Shown piece after piece: positions 8,310-18,325 of a DNA stretch of 64,000 nucleotides. Source of the DNA: Streptomyces vietnamensis (GTDB lineage Bacteria; Actinomycetota; Actinomycetes; Streptomycetales; Streptomycetaceae); assembly GCF_000830005.1 (NCBI RefSeq), contig NZ_CP010407.1, forward strand, positions 4,135,001 through 4,199,000, written 5' to 3'. Numbering within the stretch: the stretch's first letter is position 1; each line of letters begins with the position of its first letter. The position numbers were made by a program, and so were the translations under genes. Under the pieces are notes generated by a model, which saw nothing but the letters and a program-made list of their open reading frames with translations, was not told the DNA's origin and made no database searches.

Positions 8310-9731
8310 TCAGGCCCAGGTGATGAGCCTCTTCGGGTTCTCCAGGATCGCGGCGACGTCCGCCAGGAACTTGGAGCCGAGCTCGCCGTCGACCAGGCGG
8401 TGGTCGAAGGAGAGGGCCAGCGTGGTGACCTGGCGCGGCTTCACCTTGCCCTTGTGGACCCACGGCTGGAGCTTGATCGCGCCGACCGCGAGGATCGCGG
8501 ACTCGCCGGGGTTCAGGATCGGCGTACCGGTGTCGACGCCGAAGACGCCGACGTTGGTGATGGTGAAGGTGCCGCCCTGCATCGCCGCCGGGGTCGTCTT
8601 GCCCTCGCGGGCGGTGGCGACGAGCTCGCTCAGGGACCGCGAGAGCTCGGGCAGGGTCTGGGCGTGCGCGTCCTTGATGTTCGGCACGATCAGACCGCGC
8701 GGGGTGGCCGCGGCGATGCCCAGGTTCACGTAGTGCTTGAGGACGATCTCCTGGTTCGCCTCGTCCCAGGCCGCGTTGATGTCCGGGTTGCGCTTGACCG
8801 CGACCAGGACGGCCTTGGCGATGATCAGGAGCGGGTTGACCCGCAGGCCCGCCATGTCCTTGTCGGACTTGAGCTCCTCGACCAGCTTCATCGTGCGCGT
8901 GATGTCGAAGGTCACGAACTCGGTGACGTGCGGCGCGGTGAAGGCCGAGCCGACCATCGCCGCCGCCGTGGCCTTCCGTACGCCCTTGATGGGGATACGG
9001 GTCTCCCGGGCGTCCGACACGGCGGCGGGCGCCGCCTGGACCGGAGCCGCGACCGGGGCGGGGGCCGCCACGGGCGCCGGGGCCTCGACGGCCGGGGCGG
9101 GCGCCGGGGCGGCCGCCGCGTGGACGTCCTCGCGGGTGATGATCCCGTCCGGGCCGGTCGGGGTGACCGTCGCCAGGTCGACGCCGAGGTCCTTGGCGAG
9201 CTTGCGCACCGGCGGCTTGGCCAGCGGCCGGTCGCCGGTCACGGGGCCGTGGCCGTTGAGCTGCTCGGGGACCGCGACGGGGGCCGCGACGGGTGCGGCC
9301 GGGGCGGCCTGAGCGGCGGCCGGGGCGGCCGTCGTCCTGCGGGCCCGGCGCTTGGTGGAGGACGCGGCCACGCCGTAGCCGACGAGGACCGGCTGGCGGC
9401 CCTCCGGCTCGGCGGCCGGCTCGGCCACCGGCTCCTGCGCGGGGGCGGCGGCCGCGGCGGGCGCCGCCGGGGCCTCGGGCTCGGCGCCGCCGCCGACGTT
9501 CACCGAGATGATGACCTGGCCGACGTCGACCGTGGTGCCCTCGGGGAACAGCAGCTCGTGGACCGTGCCGTCGAAGGGGATCGGCAGCTCGACCGCGGCC
9601 TTGGCCGTCTCGACCTCGCAGACGACCTGCCCGTCGGTGACGGTGTCACCGGGCTGGACGTACCACTTGAGGATCTCGGCCTCGGTCAGGCCCTCGCCCA
9701 CGTCGGGCATCTTGAATTCGCGGATCGTCAT
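8310..9731 (-). CDS. bkdC: 2-oxo acid dehydrogenase E2 (dihydrolipoamide acyltransferase), first bkd operon
   Basis: 473 residues. N-terminal lipoyl domain with the lipoylated Lys in Val-Glu-Thr-Ala-Lys-Ala-Ala (about residue 45), an Ala/Pro-rich hinge, a peripheral subunit-binding domain (Val-Arg-Lys-Leu-Ala-Lys-Asp-Leu-Gly-Val, about 170-200), another Ala/Pro linker, and a catalytic acyltransferase domain ending with the active-site Asp-His-Arg-Leu-Val-Asp-Gly. It forms the core of the branched-chain complex, moving acyl groups from E1 to CoA. ATG 9731 is preceded by GGAGAG. It is the last gene of the operon, 13 bases after E1 beta. The E3 subunit is not in the window. Confidence 0.93.
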   Translation of the reverse strand: MTIREFKMPDVGEGLTEAEILKWYVQPGDTVTDGQVVCEVETAKAAVELPIPFDGTVHELLFPEGTTVDVGQVIISVNVGGGAEPEAPAAPAAAAAPAQEPVAEPAAEPEGRQPVLVGYGVAASSTKRRARRTTAAPAAAQAAPAAPVAAPVAVPEQLNGHGPVTGDRPLAKPPVRKLAKDLGVDLATVTPTGPDGIITREDVHAAAAPAPAPAVEAPAPVAAPAPVAAPVQAAPAAVSDARETRIPIKGVRKATAAAMVGSAFTAPHVTEFVTFDITRTMKLVEELKSDKDMAGLRVNPLLIIAKAVLVAVKRNPDINAAWDEANQEIVLKHYVNLGIAAATPRGLIVPNIKDAHAQTLPELSRSLSELVATAREGKTTPAAMQGGTFTITNVGVFGVDTGTPILNPGESAILAVGAIKLQPWVHKGKVKPRQVTTLALSFDHRLVDGELGSKFLADVAAILENPKRLITWA

Positions 9732-9744
9732 GGTCGTGCTCTCC

Positions 9745-10725
9745 TCAGTACGCCAGCGAGCGGTCGACGGCGTCGAGCACGCGGTCCAGGCCCGGCAGGT
9801 ACTCCTCCTCCAGGCGCGCCGGCGGGTACGGCGCGTGGTAGCCGCCGACCCGCAGGACGGGGGCCTCCAGGTGGTAGAAGCAACGCTCGGTGATCCGGGC
9901 GGCGATCTCCGCACCGGAGCCGAAGAACACCGGCGCCTCGTGGACGACGACCAGGCGGCGGGTCTTCTCGACCGAGGCCTGGATGGTGTCGAAGTCGAGC
10001 GGGGAGATCGAGCGCAGGTCCACGACCTCGATCGACTTGCCCTCCTCGGCCGCGGCGGCGGCGGCCTCCAGGCAGGTCTTCACCATCGGGCCGTAGGCGA
10101 CGAGGGTGAGGTCCGTGCCCTCGCGGGCGACACGGGCCTTGTGCAGTTCGCCGGGGATGGCCTCGGTGTCGACCTCGCCCTTGTCCCAGTAGCGGCGCTT
10201 GGGCTCGAAGAAGATGACCGGGTCGTCGCTCTGGATCGCCTGCTGGAGCATCCAGTAGGCGTCGGAGGAGTTCGCCGGGGTGACGACCTTGAGGCCCGCG
10301 ACGTGCGCGAAGAGCGACTCGGGGGACTCGGAGTGGTGCTCGACGGCGCCGATGCCGCCGCCGTACGGGATGCGGATGACGACCGGCATCTTCACCGTGC
10401 CGAGCGAACGGGCCCGCATCTTCGCCAGCTGGGTGACGATCTGGTCGTACGCCGGGAAGACGAAGCCGTCGAACTGGATCTCCACGACCGGCCGGTAGCC
10501 GCGCAGGGCGAGGCCGATCGCGGTGCCGACGATGCCGGACTCGGCGAGCGGGGTGTCGACGACCCGGTCCTCGCCGAAGTCCTTCTGCAGACCGTCGGTG
10601 ATCCGGAAGACACCGCCGAGCTTGCCGACGTCCAGGCCCATGACGACGACCTTGGGGTCGGTCTCCAGGGCCTTGCGCAGCGACTCGTTGAGCGCCTTCG
10701 CCAGGGGAAGCTTCTGAACAGCCAT
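9745..10725 (-). CDS. bkdB: 2-oxo acid dehydrogenase E1 beta subunit, first bkd operon
   Basis: 326 residues, full length for the family. Typical signatures: Thr-Pro-Leu-Ala-Glu-Ser-Gly-Ile, the Phe-Asp-Gly-Phe-Val-Phe-Pro-Ala strand, Arg-Ile-Pro-Tyr-Gly-Gly-Gly with His-His-Ser-Glu-Ser-Pro-Glu, and Pro-Lys-Arg-Arg-Tyr-Trp. With E1 alpha it forms the thiamine-diphosphate heterotetramer that decarboxylates branched 2-oxo acids. ATG 10725 lies two bases after the E1 alpha stop, so translation is coupled. Confidence 0.93.
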   Translation of the reverse strand: MAVQKLPLAKALNESLRKALETDPKVVVMGLDVGKLGGVFRITDGLQKDFGEDRVVDTPLAESGIVGTAIGLALRGYRPVVEIQFDGFVFPAYDQIVTQLAKMRARSLGTVKMPVVIRIPYGGGIGAVEHHSESPESLFAHVAGLKVVTPANSSDAYWMLQQAIQSDDPVIFFEPKRRYWDKGEVDTEAIPGELHKARVAREGTDLTLVAYGPMVKTCLEAAAAAAEEGKSIEVVDLRSISPLDFDTIQASVEKTRRLVVVHEAPVFFGSGAEIAARITERCFYHLEAPVLRVGGYHAPYPPARLEEEYLPGLDRVLDAVDRSLAY

Positions 10726-10727
10726 GA

Positions 10728-11921
10728 TTACTCGGCCTCTCCGCCCTCGAAGGACGCCTGGTAGGCGGCGAACTGCGCACGCTCCTCGTCGACGAGCGCG
10801 TGCCCGTCCGCGTACGTGTGGTCGAACATCGCCATGTGGTCCGGGACGGGCATGGCGCGGACGACCTCGCGGACGTGCTTGCCGAGGGCCTCGCTCTCCG
10901 CCTCCAGCTCCTCGAAGAAGGCCGCGTCGGCGTGGCCCTCGTTCTCCAGGTACGCCTTGAGGCGCAGGATCGGGTCCTTGGCCTCCCACGCCTCGCGCTC
11001 CGCGTCGCGGCGGTAGCGGGTCGGGTCGTCGGAGGTGGTGTGGGCGGCCATCCGGTAGGTGAAGGCCTCGATGAGCGTCGGGCCCTCGCCGCGGCGGGCG
11101 CGCTCCAGGGCGGAGCGGGTCACGGCCAGGCAGGCGAGGACGTCGTTGCCGTCGACGCGGACGCCGGGGAAGCCGAAGCCGCGGGCGCGCTGGTAGAGCG
11201 GGACGCGGGTCTGCTTCTCGATGGGCTCGGAGATCGCCCACTGGTTGTTCTGGCAGAAGAACACGACCGGGGCGTTGTAGACCGCGGAGAAGACGAACGA
11301 CTCGTTGACGTCGCCCTGGCTGGAGGCCCCGTCGCCGAAGTACGCGAGTACGGCGGAATCCGCGCCGTCCTTGGCGATGCCCATGGCATAACCGGTGGCG
11401 TGCAGGGTCTGCGAGCCGAGGACGATCGTGTACAGGTGGAAATTGTTGCTGTTGGGATCCCAGCCGCCGTTGTTCACGCCGCGGAACATTCCCAGCAGAT
11501 TCGTCGGGTCGACCCCACGGCACCAGGCGACGCCGTGCTCGCGATAGGTCGGGAAGACGTAGTCGTCGTCCCGCAGGGCCCGGCCGGAGCCGATCTGGGC
11601 GGCCTCCTGGCCGAGCAGCGAGGCCCACAGGCCCAGCTCGCCCTGCCGCTGGAGGGCGGTCGCCTCGGCGTCGAAGCGACGGGTGAGGACCATGTCGCGG
11701 TACAGACCGCGCAGCTCCTCGACGCTCAGGTCGATGTCGTAATCGGGGTGCTGGACGCGCTCTCCCTCAGGCGTCAGCAGCTGGACGAGCTCGGGCTCCA
11801 CGGGCCCCGCCTCGGCGCGCGTGCTCGTCTTCTTGGTGGTGCTGGTGCTCGCGCTTGCGGTGCGCTTGGTGCCGCTGCTGCGTCGCGTCGTCTTGCGCGC
11901 GGCAGTGCTCTCCACGGTCAC
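10728..11921 (-). CDS. bkdA: 2-oxo acid dehydrogenase E1 alpha subunit, first bkd operon
   Basis: 397 residues. The thiamine-diphosphate motif Gly-Asp-Gly-Ala-Ser-Ser-Gln-Gly...Gln-Asn-Asn spans about residues 205-240, and the phospho-loop Tyr-Arg-Met-Ala-Ala-His-Thr-Thr-Ser-Asp-Asp is present. The first 40 residues are an unusual Ser/Thr/Lys/Arg-rich extension that the second copy lacks. GTG at 11921 is chosen for a GGAGGAG site eight bases upstream. It is first in the E1 alpha-E1 beta-E2 operon for oxidation of the 2-oxo acids from Val, Leu and Ile, which supplies branched starters for fatty acids and polyketides. Confidence 0.92.
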   Translation of the reverse strand: MTVESTAARKTTRRSSGTKRTASASTSTTKKTSTRAEAGPVEPELVQLLTPEGERVQHPDYDIDLSVEELRGLYRDMVLTRRFDAEATALQRQGELGLWASLLGQEAAQIGSGRALRDDDYVFPTYREHGVAWCRGVDPTNLLGMFRGVNNGGWDPNSNNFHLYTIVLGSQTLHATGYAMGIAKDGADSAVLAYFGDGASSQGDVNESFVFSAVYNAPVVFFCQNNQWAISEPIEKQTRVPLYQRARGFGFPGVRVDGNDVLACLAVTRSALERARRGEGPTLIEAFTYRMAAHTTSDDPTRYRRDAEREAWEAKDPILRLKAYLENEGHADAAFFEELEAESEALGKHVREVVRAMPVPDHMAMFDHTYADGHALVDEERAQFAAYQASFEGGEAE

Positions 11922-12265
11922 GTGCGTGCTCCTCCGTCGGTCCGGCCTCCGGGTTCGCCGGGCAAGGCCAGTGCGGCTCTCCGCCTTATCCGTACCCTTC
12001 GCACGGGGTGGGTGCGACGCGGCCGGGGTCGGGCGTGACAGGTGCCCCGGCGAGCGCCCTGTCATAGGCACGTTACCCACAGCACGGCATTCCCGCGAAA
12101 CCCCACTTGACCTGCGATTTTGCTTGGATTTCCAAGTAAATCGAGAAAAGAGGGAACAGCGGCTGGTCAGCGCGTCGGCAACGGCTTCGGAGGGCCGCCG
12201 GAACACCCGGCACGTTATCCCGCGCACCCCGGGCGCGGGAAGAGCCAATATGTGAGACTGACCGG
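11922..12265. other. 344-bp divergent regulatory region, first bkd operon / orphan regulator
   Basis: No convincing gene. It carries the promoters of the leftward bkd operon and the rightward response regulator. The AT content rises at 12080-12160. A perfect palindrome CTTGGATTTCCAAG (6-2-6) sits at 12123-12136. On the minus strand TAACGT near 12070 could be a -10 element for bkdA. No operator of the PaaR type is present here, unlike at the second bkd operon. Confidence 0.6.
12123..12136. promoter_or_regulatory. perfect palindrome, candidate operator of the first bkd operon
   Basis: CTTGGA and TCCAAG are separated by TT. It lies in the locally AT-richer part of the divergent intergenic region. 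The symmetry and length fit a dimeric Lrp-like or TetR-like regulator; the protein is not known. No Lrp gene is adjacent, the nearest being bkdR about 20 kb away. Confidence 0.45.
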
Positions 12266-12925
12266 GTGCGCGAACAAGGAAAAATCACGGTATTTCTGCT
12301 GGACGACCACGAAGTCGTCCGGCGCGGCGTCCACGAGCTGCTCTCCGTGGAGGCCGACATCGAGGTGGTCGGCGAGGCCGGGACGGCCGCGGACGCGCTG
12401 GTCAGGATCCCCGCGACCCGCCCCGACGTCGCCGTGCTCGACGTCCGGCTGCCGGACGGCAGCGGGGTCGAGGTGTGCCGGGAGATCCGCTCGCAGGACG
12501 AGTCGATCAAGTGCCTGATGCTGACCTCGTACGCGGACGACGAGGCGCTCTTCGACGCGATCATGGCCGGGGCCTCGGGTTACGTGCTCAAGGCCATCCG
12601 GGGCAACGAACTCCTGAACGCCGTGCGGGACGTGGCGGCCGGCAAGTCGCTGCTCGACCCGGTGGCCACCGCCCGGGTCCTGGAGCGGCTGCGCGACGGC
12701 AACAACCCGAAGGGCGACGACAGGCTCGCCAACCTGACGGAGCAGGAGCGCAAGATCCTGGACCTGATCGGCGAGGGCCTGACCAACCGGGTCATCGGCG
12801 AGCGGCTCCACCTCGCGGAGAAGACCATCAAGAACTACGTCTCCAGCCTGCTGTCGAAGCTGGGCATGGAGCGGCGCTCGCAGGCCGCGGCGTACGTGGC
12901 CAGGCTCCAGGCCGAGCGCCACTGA
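12266..12925 (+). CDS. orphan NarL/LuxR-family response regulator
   Basis: 219 residues with a GTG start. The receiver domain (residues 1-120) has Asp-Asp-His near residue 12, the phospho-acceptor Asp in Val-Leu-Asp-Val-Arg-Leu (about 56) and Thr-Ser-Tyr (about 84). A LuxR-type HTH occupies residues 150-215 (Leu-Thr-Glu-Gln-Glu-Arg-Lys-Ile-Leu through Val-Ser-Ser-Leu-Leu-Ser-Lys-Leu). No histidine kinase is adjacent, so it is an orphan or DevR-like regulator. It is transcribed divergently from the first bkd operon; whether it regulates it is unknown. Confidence 0.88.
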   Translation: MREQGKITVFLLDDHEVVRRGVHELLSVEADIEVVGEAGTAADALVRIPATRPDVAVLDVRLPDGSGVEVCREIRSQDESIKCLMLTSYADDEALFDAIMAGASGYVLKAIRGNELLNAVRDVAAGKSLLDPVATARVLERLRDGNNPKGDDRLANLTEQERKILDLIGEGLTNRVIGERLHLAEKTIKNYVSSLLSKLGMERRSQAAAYVARLQAERH

Positions 12926-12932
12926 CGGGCCC

Positions 12933-12956
12933 GGTCCCGGGGGCATCCCCGGGACC
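12933..12956 (+). terminator. hairpin after the orphan response regulator
   Basis: A 10-bp perfect GC stem (12933-12942 with 12947-12956) around a GCAT loop begins eight bases after the stop codon. There is no T-tract, as is usual for Streptomyces terminators. Confidence 0.6.
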
Positions 12957-13052
12957 CGCCCCGGCCCGGCCCGGTTTCGGGACCTACGTCCCTTTCGAAC
13001 CGGGGCAGGGGCCCCTTTTCCGACACGGTGCGGGTGGCGGAGAGTGGAATCC

Positions 13053-13598
13053 ATGTCCACCGACGAAGACATGCCCACCGCCGAGGCCATGTCCACCGCC
13101 GAGGTCCCCGCCGTGTCCGCCGACGAAGTCCGCGCCGCGTCCGCCGACGAGGTCCGCGCCATCGAGCTGCTCGGCCGCGTGGCGTACGGCCGGGTGGCGA
13201 CGAGCATGCGGGCGATGCCGTTCGTCGCCCCCGCCCGCCACGTCGTGGCCGGCGGCCGGGTCCTGCTCCGGATGCACCGCGGCCTCGGCTACCACCGCGC
13301 GTGCAACGGCAGCGTCGTCGCGTACGGCGCGGACAACTGCGACTCCGGGGCCGAGCGCATCTGGTCCGTGCAGTTCACCGGCACCGCCGAGATCGTCGAG
13401 CCGACGGAGGAGGAGCGGGCGGCCTTCGGCCCCGAGCCCGTACGGGTGGACGGCGAGCCCTTCACCCCGGTGTTCCTGCGGATCGAACCGCAGTTCGTGA
13501 CGGTCCACGAGCTCGACTACGGCGAGCGGCCCGAGGACCGTTCCGGCGAGCGGCCCGAGGACCGTTCCGCGGAGCGACACCTCCACCACGCAGCGTGA
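13053..13598 (+). CDS. pyridoxamine 5'-phosphate oxidase-family (NimA-like) flavin-binding protein
   Basis: 181 residues from ATG 13053 (GGAG ten bases upstream); GTG 13044 is an alternative. Residues 30-165 follow the split-barrel flavin fold: Leu-Gly-Arg-Val-Ala-Tyr-Gly-Arg-Val-Ala, Met-Pro-Phe-Val-Ala-Pro, Gly-Ser-Val-Val-Ala-Tyr-Gly and Trp-Ser-Val-Gln-Phe-Thr-Gly. These proteins bind FMN or F420-like cofactors; the substrate is unknown. Both ends carry internal repeats (Ser-Ala-Asp-Glu-Val-Arg-Ala twice at the start; a 24-bp duplication coding Gly-Glu-Arg-Pro-Glu-Asp-Arg-Ser near the end). Confidence 0.75.
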   Translation: MSTDEDMPTAEAMSTAEVPAVSADEVRAASADEVRAIELLGRVAYGRVATSMRAMPFVAPARHVVAGGRVLLRMHRGLGYHRACNGSVVAYGADNCDSGAERIWSVQFTGTAEIVEPTEEERAAFGPEPVRVDGEPFTPVFLRIEPQFVTVHELDYGERPEDRSGERPEDRSAERHLHHAA

Positions 13599-13613
13599 TC
13601 TAACATCTGCGGA

Positions 13614-14630
13614 GTGCCGCGCTCATCTGTATCCCACGCTCCGCCCGTCCGCCCCCTCCTGCGCCGCTACACGGACGTCGGCGAGCCCCTCTCCTGCGTC
13701 CCCGTCACCGAGGGCCTGCTCAACCGCGGCTACCGGCTCTCCACCACCCGCGGGGCCTACTTCCTCAAGCAGCACCTGGACGCCCCCACCTCCGACCGGG
13801 CCACCATCACCCGCCAGCACCGGGCCACCCAGCGCCTGCACGCCCTCGGCCTGCCCGTGGCCCCGCCGCTCCCCGACAGCCGGGGCCGCACGGTCGCCCT
13901 CGTCGGCGGCCACTGCTACGCCCTGCACCCCTGGGTCGACGGCCGCCACCGCGACGGCGCCCAGCTGTCCACCGGCTGCTCCCGCCGCCTCGGCACCCTC
14001 CTCGGCCGCGTCCACACCTGCCTGGAGCAGGTCATGGAGTCCCCGCCGCCGGGCGGCGACCACGCGAGCGCCCACCCCGAGGACACCTTCCGCGCCATCG
14101 AGGAACTGCTCCGCCTCGCCCGCGCCCACCGCCCCCGCGACAGCTTCGACGCGCTCGCCGAGCACCGGCTGAGGGAGCGGCGCAGGCTGCTCGCCCAGCA
14201 CGCCCACCACCGGCCGCCGCCCGCCTCCGCGGCCGGCTGGGTGCACGGGGACTTCCACCCGCTGAACCTGCTGTACCGGGGCGCGGAGCCCGCCGCGATC
14301 GTCGACTGGGACCGGCTCGGGGTCCGCCCCAGGGCCGAGGAGGCGGTCAGGGCCGCCGCGATCTTCTTCGTACGGCCGGAGGGGGAGCTGGCCCTGGAGA
14401 AGGTACGGGCCTACGCGCGCGCGTACCGGCGGGCGACGGGCGCCGACGGCGCCGAGCTGGCGGCGGCGGCGCACCGGGTGTGGTGGGAGCGGCTCAACGA
14501 CTTCTGGACGCTGCGCTGGCGCTACCAGCTGCACGACCGGAGGGCCGACCCGCAGTTCCCCGCGGTGTCGGCCCTGGCGGTCTGGTGGACGCGCGAGTAC
14601 GCGGCGGTCCGCGACGCCTTCGCCGGCTGA
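13614..14630 (+). CDS. aminoglycoside phosphotransferase (APH)-family kinase
   Basis: 338 residues with a GTG start, 15 bases after the oxidase-like gene. The catalytic loop Val-His-Gly-Asp-Phe-His-Pro-Leu-Asn-Leu-Leu lies near residue 212, followed by Ile-Val-Asp-Trp-Asp (about 230), the ATP/Mg signature of the APH/choline kinase/homoserine kinase type II fold. The first 90 residues resemble the N-lobe (Gly-Leu-Leu-Asn-Arg-Gly-Tyr-Arg, Tyr-Phe-Leu-Lys-Gln). It phosphorylates a small hydroxylated substrate that cannot be named; a resistance role is only one possibility. Confidence 0.82.
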   Translation: MPRSSVSHAPPVRPLLRRYTDVGEPLSCVPVTEGLLNRGYRLSTTRGAYFLKQHLDAPTSDRATITRQHRATQRLHALGLPVAPPLPDSRGRTVALVGGHCYALHPWVDGRHRDGAQLSTGCSRRLGTLLGRVHTCLEQVMESPPPGGDHASAHPEDTFRAIEELLRLARAHRPRDSFDALAEHRLRERRRLLAQHAHHRPPPASAAGWVHGDFHPLNLLYRGAEPAAIVDWDRLGVRPRAEEAVRAAAIFFVRPEGELALEKVRAYARAYRRATGADGAELAAAAHRVWWERLNDFWTLRWRYQLHDRRADPQFPAVSALAVWWTREYAAVRDAFAG

Positions 14631-14664
14631 GCACGGCGAAGGCGACGAAGGACGGGGGCGGCGG

Positions 14665-16287
<1,623 letters not shown>

Positions 16288-16481
16288 CAGTCCTCGCCGT
16301 CGTCTGTCGTGCCGTGTCCAGTCGTCACGCTACAGGCTCCGTGCGACACCCCGGTCCGAGATGGACCGGCCATCCAACCCCCTCGACGTACACCTGTGCA
16401 AATTCGACGGGTTTCCTCCGGCCGGGTGGAATCGCTCCCTGTGCGGAGGGTCACGGAACGGGTACCGAACCGGGGCGCGGC

Positions 16482-16516
16482 TTGACGTGTCACTGCCCTA
16501 CGGCAGACTTGCGCCA
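16482..16516 (+). promoter_or_regulatory. possible promoter of the rightward kinase gene
   Basis: TTGACG, a spacer of about 17 bases and AGACTT lie 50-80 bases before the kinase start. The -35 box is good, the -10 box weak. The rest of the 277-bp divergent region shows no convincing operator. Confidence 0.35.
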
Positions 16517-16564
16517 GGAAAATCCGGCATCGACGCCGCCACGCGCGCGTAGGGGGAAGCACAG

Positions 16565-18205
16565 ATGAGCCAGGACGGCGCACAGGGCCGCTATGCGGGC
16601 GGTTCGGTCGCGGGCGGCCGGTACCAGCTGCGCGACCTTCTCGGCGAGGGCGGCATGGCGTCGGTGTACCTGGCGTACGACAGCGCCCTCGACCGGCAGG
16701 TCGCCATCAAGACGCTGCACACGGAACTCGGCCGGGAACAGTCCTTCCGCGAGCGGTTCCGGCGCGAGGCGCAGGCCGTCGCGAAGCTGTCGCACACGAA
16801 CATCGTCTCGGTCTTCGACACCGGCGAGGACACCCTCGACGGCGCCGTCATGCCGTACATCGTCATGGAGTACGTGGAGGGGCAGCCGCTCGGCTCGGTC
16901 CTCGCCGCCGACGTCCAGCAGTACGGCGCGATGCCGGCCGACAAGGCGCTGAAGGTCACGGCCGACGTGCTCGCCGCCCTGGAAGTCAGCCACGAGATGG
17001 GCCTGGTCCACCGCGACATCAAGCCGGGCAACGTGATGACGACCAAGCGCGGCGTGGTCAAGGTCATGGACTTCGGCATCGCGCGGGCCATGCAGTCCGG
17101 CGTCACCTCGATGACGCAGACCGGCATGGTCGTCGGCACCCCGCAGTACCTCTCCCCCGAGCAGGCCCTCGGCCGCGCGGTGGACGCCCGCTCCGACCTC
17201 TATTCGGTCGGCATCATGCTCTTCCAGCTGCTGACGGGCCGTCTCCCCTTCGACGCCGACTCCCCGCTCGCCATCGCCTACGCGCACGTGCAGGAGGAGC
17301 CGGTCGCCCCGTCCTCCGTCAACCGCTCGGTGACCCCGGCGATGGACGCCCTCGTCGCCCGCGCCCTGCGGAAGAACCCGAACGAGCGGTTCCCCAGCGC
17401 CGCGGCCATGCGCGACGAGTGCCTGCGGGTGCTCTCGGCCGGCCAGACGAGCGCGCCGGTGATCGTCCAGGGCGGTCCGGTCAGCAGCGGCGCGGGCGTC
17501 GGCTCGGCGGTCTTCCCGCCCATCGGCCAGACCCCGCCGCCGGCCGCGCACGGGGTGCAGCAGCCCTACCTGCCGCCGACGCCGCAGCCCGGCCCGTACG
17601 GCCCGGCGACCCCGGCGCCCGCCCCGTCGTACGGCTACCCGCAGCAGGCGCCGACGCCCGCCCCGTACGCCCCCACCCCGGCCCCCGCGCCGTACGCCCC
17701 GACGCCGGCGCCCATGCCCGCTCCCGTCGCCACCGGCGGCCCGGGCTCCGGCTCCCGCCGGAACACCCCGGTGCTCGTCGGCGCGATCGCCGTCGCGCTG
17801 CTCGCGATCGGCGGACTGATCGTGGCGCTCAACCTGAAGGACGACCCGAACTCGCAGGCGGGCGGCACCGGCGGCACGCAGACGCAGGAGAGCCAGTCGG
17901 CGGCGCCCGGGCACAAGGGCCCCGACCTGACCAAGACGATCGACACGAAGAAGTGCACGCAGCCTTCGGAGTCGGCCGACGACCCCACCAAGTTCGAGGT
18001 CCCGAACTTCACCTACAAGAACATCCAGTCGGTGAAGGCCTGCATCCAGGAGGCCGGGTGGAAGCTCATGACCCAGACCCCGGTGGACGAGTCCACGTAC
18101 GGCGAGGGCACGGTCCTGGAGCAGTACCCGCCGGCCGGTGAGGACATCACCGACGAGGACGCCGAGTTCACCCTGAAGATCTCGACGGGCAACCCGCCGC
18201 AGTAG
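16565..18205 (+). CDS. transmembrane Ser/Thr protein kinase with one PASTA domain
   Basis: 546 residues; ATG follows GGGGGAAG. Kinase domain about 20-285 with Gly-Glu-Gly-Gly-Met-Ala, Ala-Ile-Lys, His-Arg-Asp-Ile-Lys-Pro-Gly-Asn and Asp-Phe-Gly-Ile-Ala-Arg. A Pro/Ala/Tyr linker of about 100 residues precedes a membrane helix at about 400-422. The outside part ends in a single PASTA-like module (about 477-545, Val-Pro-Asn-Phe...Gly-Thr-Val-Leu-Glu-Gln-Tyr-Pro-Pro-Ala-Gly). PASTA modules bind muropeptides in PknB; one degenerate copy may do so weakly. It is a paralogue of the divergent kinase and of PknB at 59.7 kb. Confidence 0.9.
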   Translation: MSQDGAQGRYAGGSVAGGRYQLRDLLGEGGMASVYLAYDSALDRQVAIKTLHTELGREQSFRERFRREAQAVAKLSHTNIVSVFDTGEDTLDGAVMPYIVMEYVEGQPLGSVLAADVQQYGAMPADKALKVTADVLAALEVSHEMGLVHRDIKPGNVMTTKRGVVKVMDFGIARAMQSGVTSMTQTGMVVGTPQYLSPEQALGRAVDARSDLYSVGIMLFQLLTGRLPFDADSPLAIAYAHVQEEPVAPSSVNRSVTPAMDALVARALRKNPNERFPSAAAMRDECLRVLSAGQTSAPVIVQGGPVSSGAGVGSAVFPPIGQTPPPAAHGVQQPYLPPTPQPGPYGPATPAPAPSYGYPQQAPTPAPYAPTPAPAPYAPTPAPMPAPVATGGPGSGSRRNTPVLVGAIAVALLAIGGLIVALNLKDDPNSQAGGTGGTQTQESQSAAPGHKGPDLTKTIDTKKCTQPSESADDPTKFEVPNFTYKNIQSVKACIQEAGWKLMTQTPVDESTYGEGTVLEQYPPAGEDITDEDAEFTLKISTGNPPQ

Positions 18206-18325
18206 TGCCGCGGTAGTCACGAGGACCGCCGTACGCCCCCTGCCCCGTCCCGGATGCCGGAAATCTTCCGGTATGTGACGCTGAGTTGAACATCTCGCCG
18301 GCTCGGTACGGGAGGGGGTCACCCG

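Noticed and set aside
16361..16552. 63-codon ORF between the divergent kinases
   Set aside because: No SD, no similarity, and it covers the likely promoter region.
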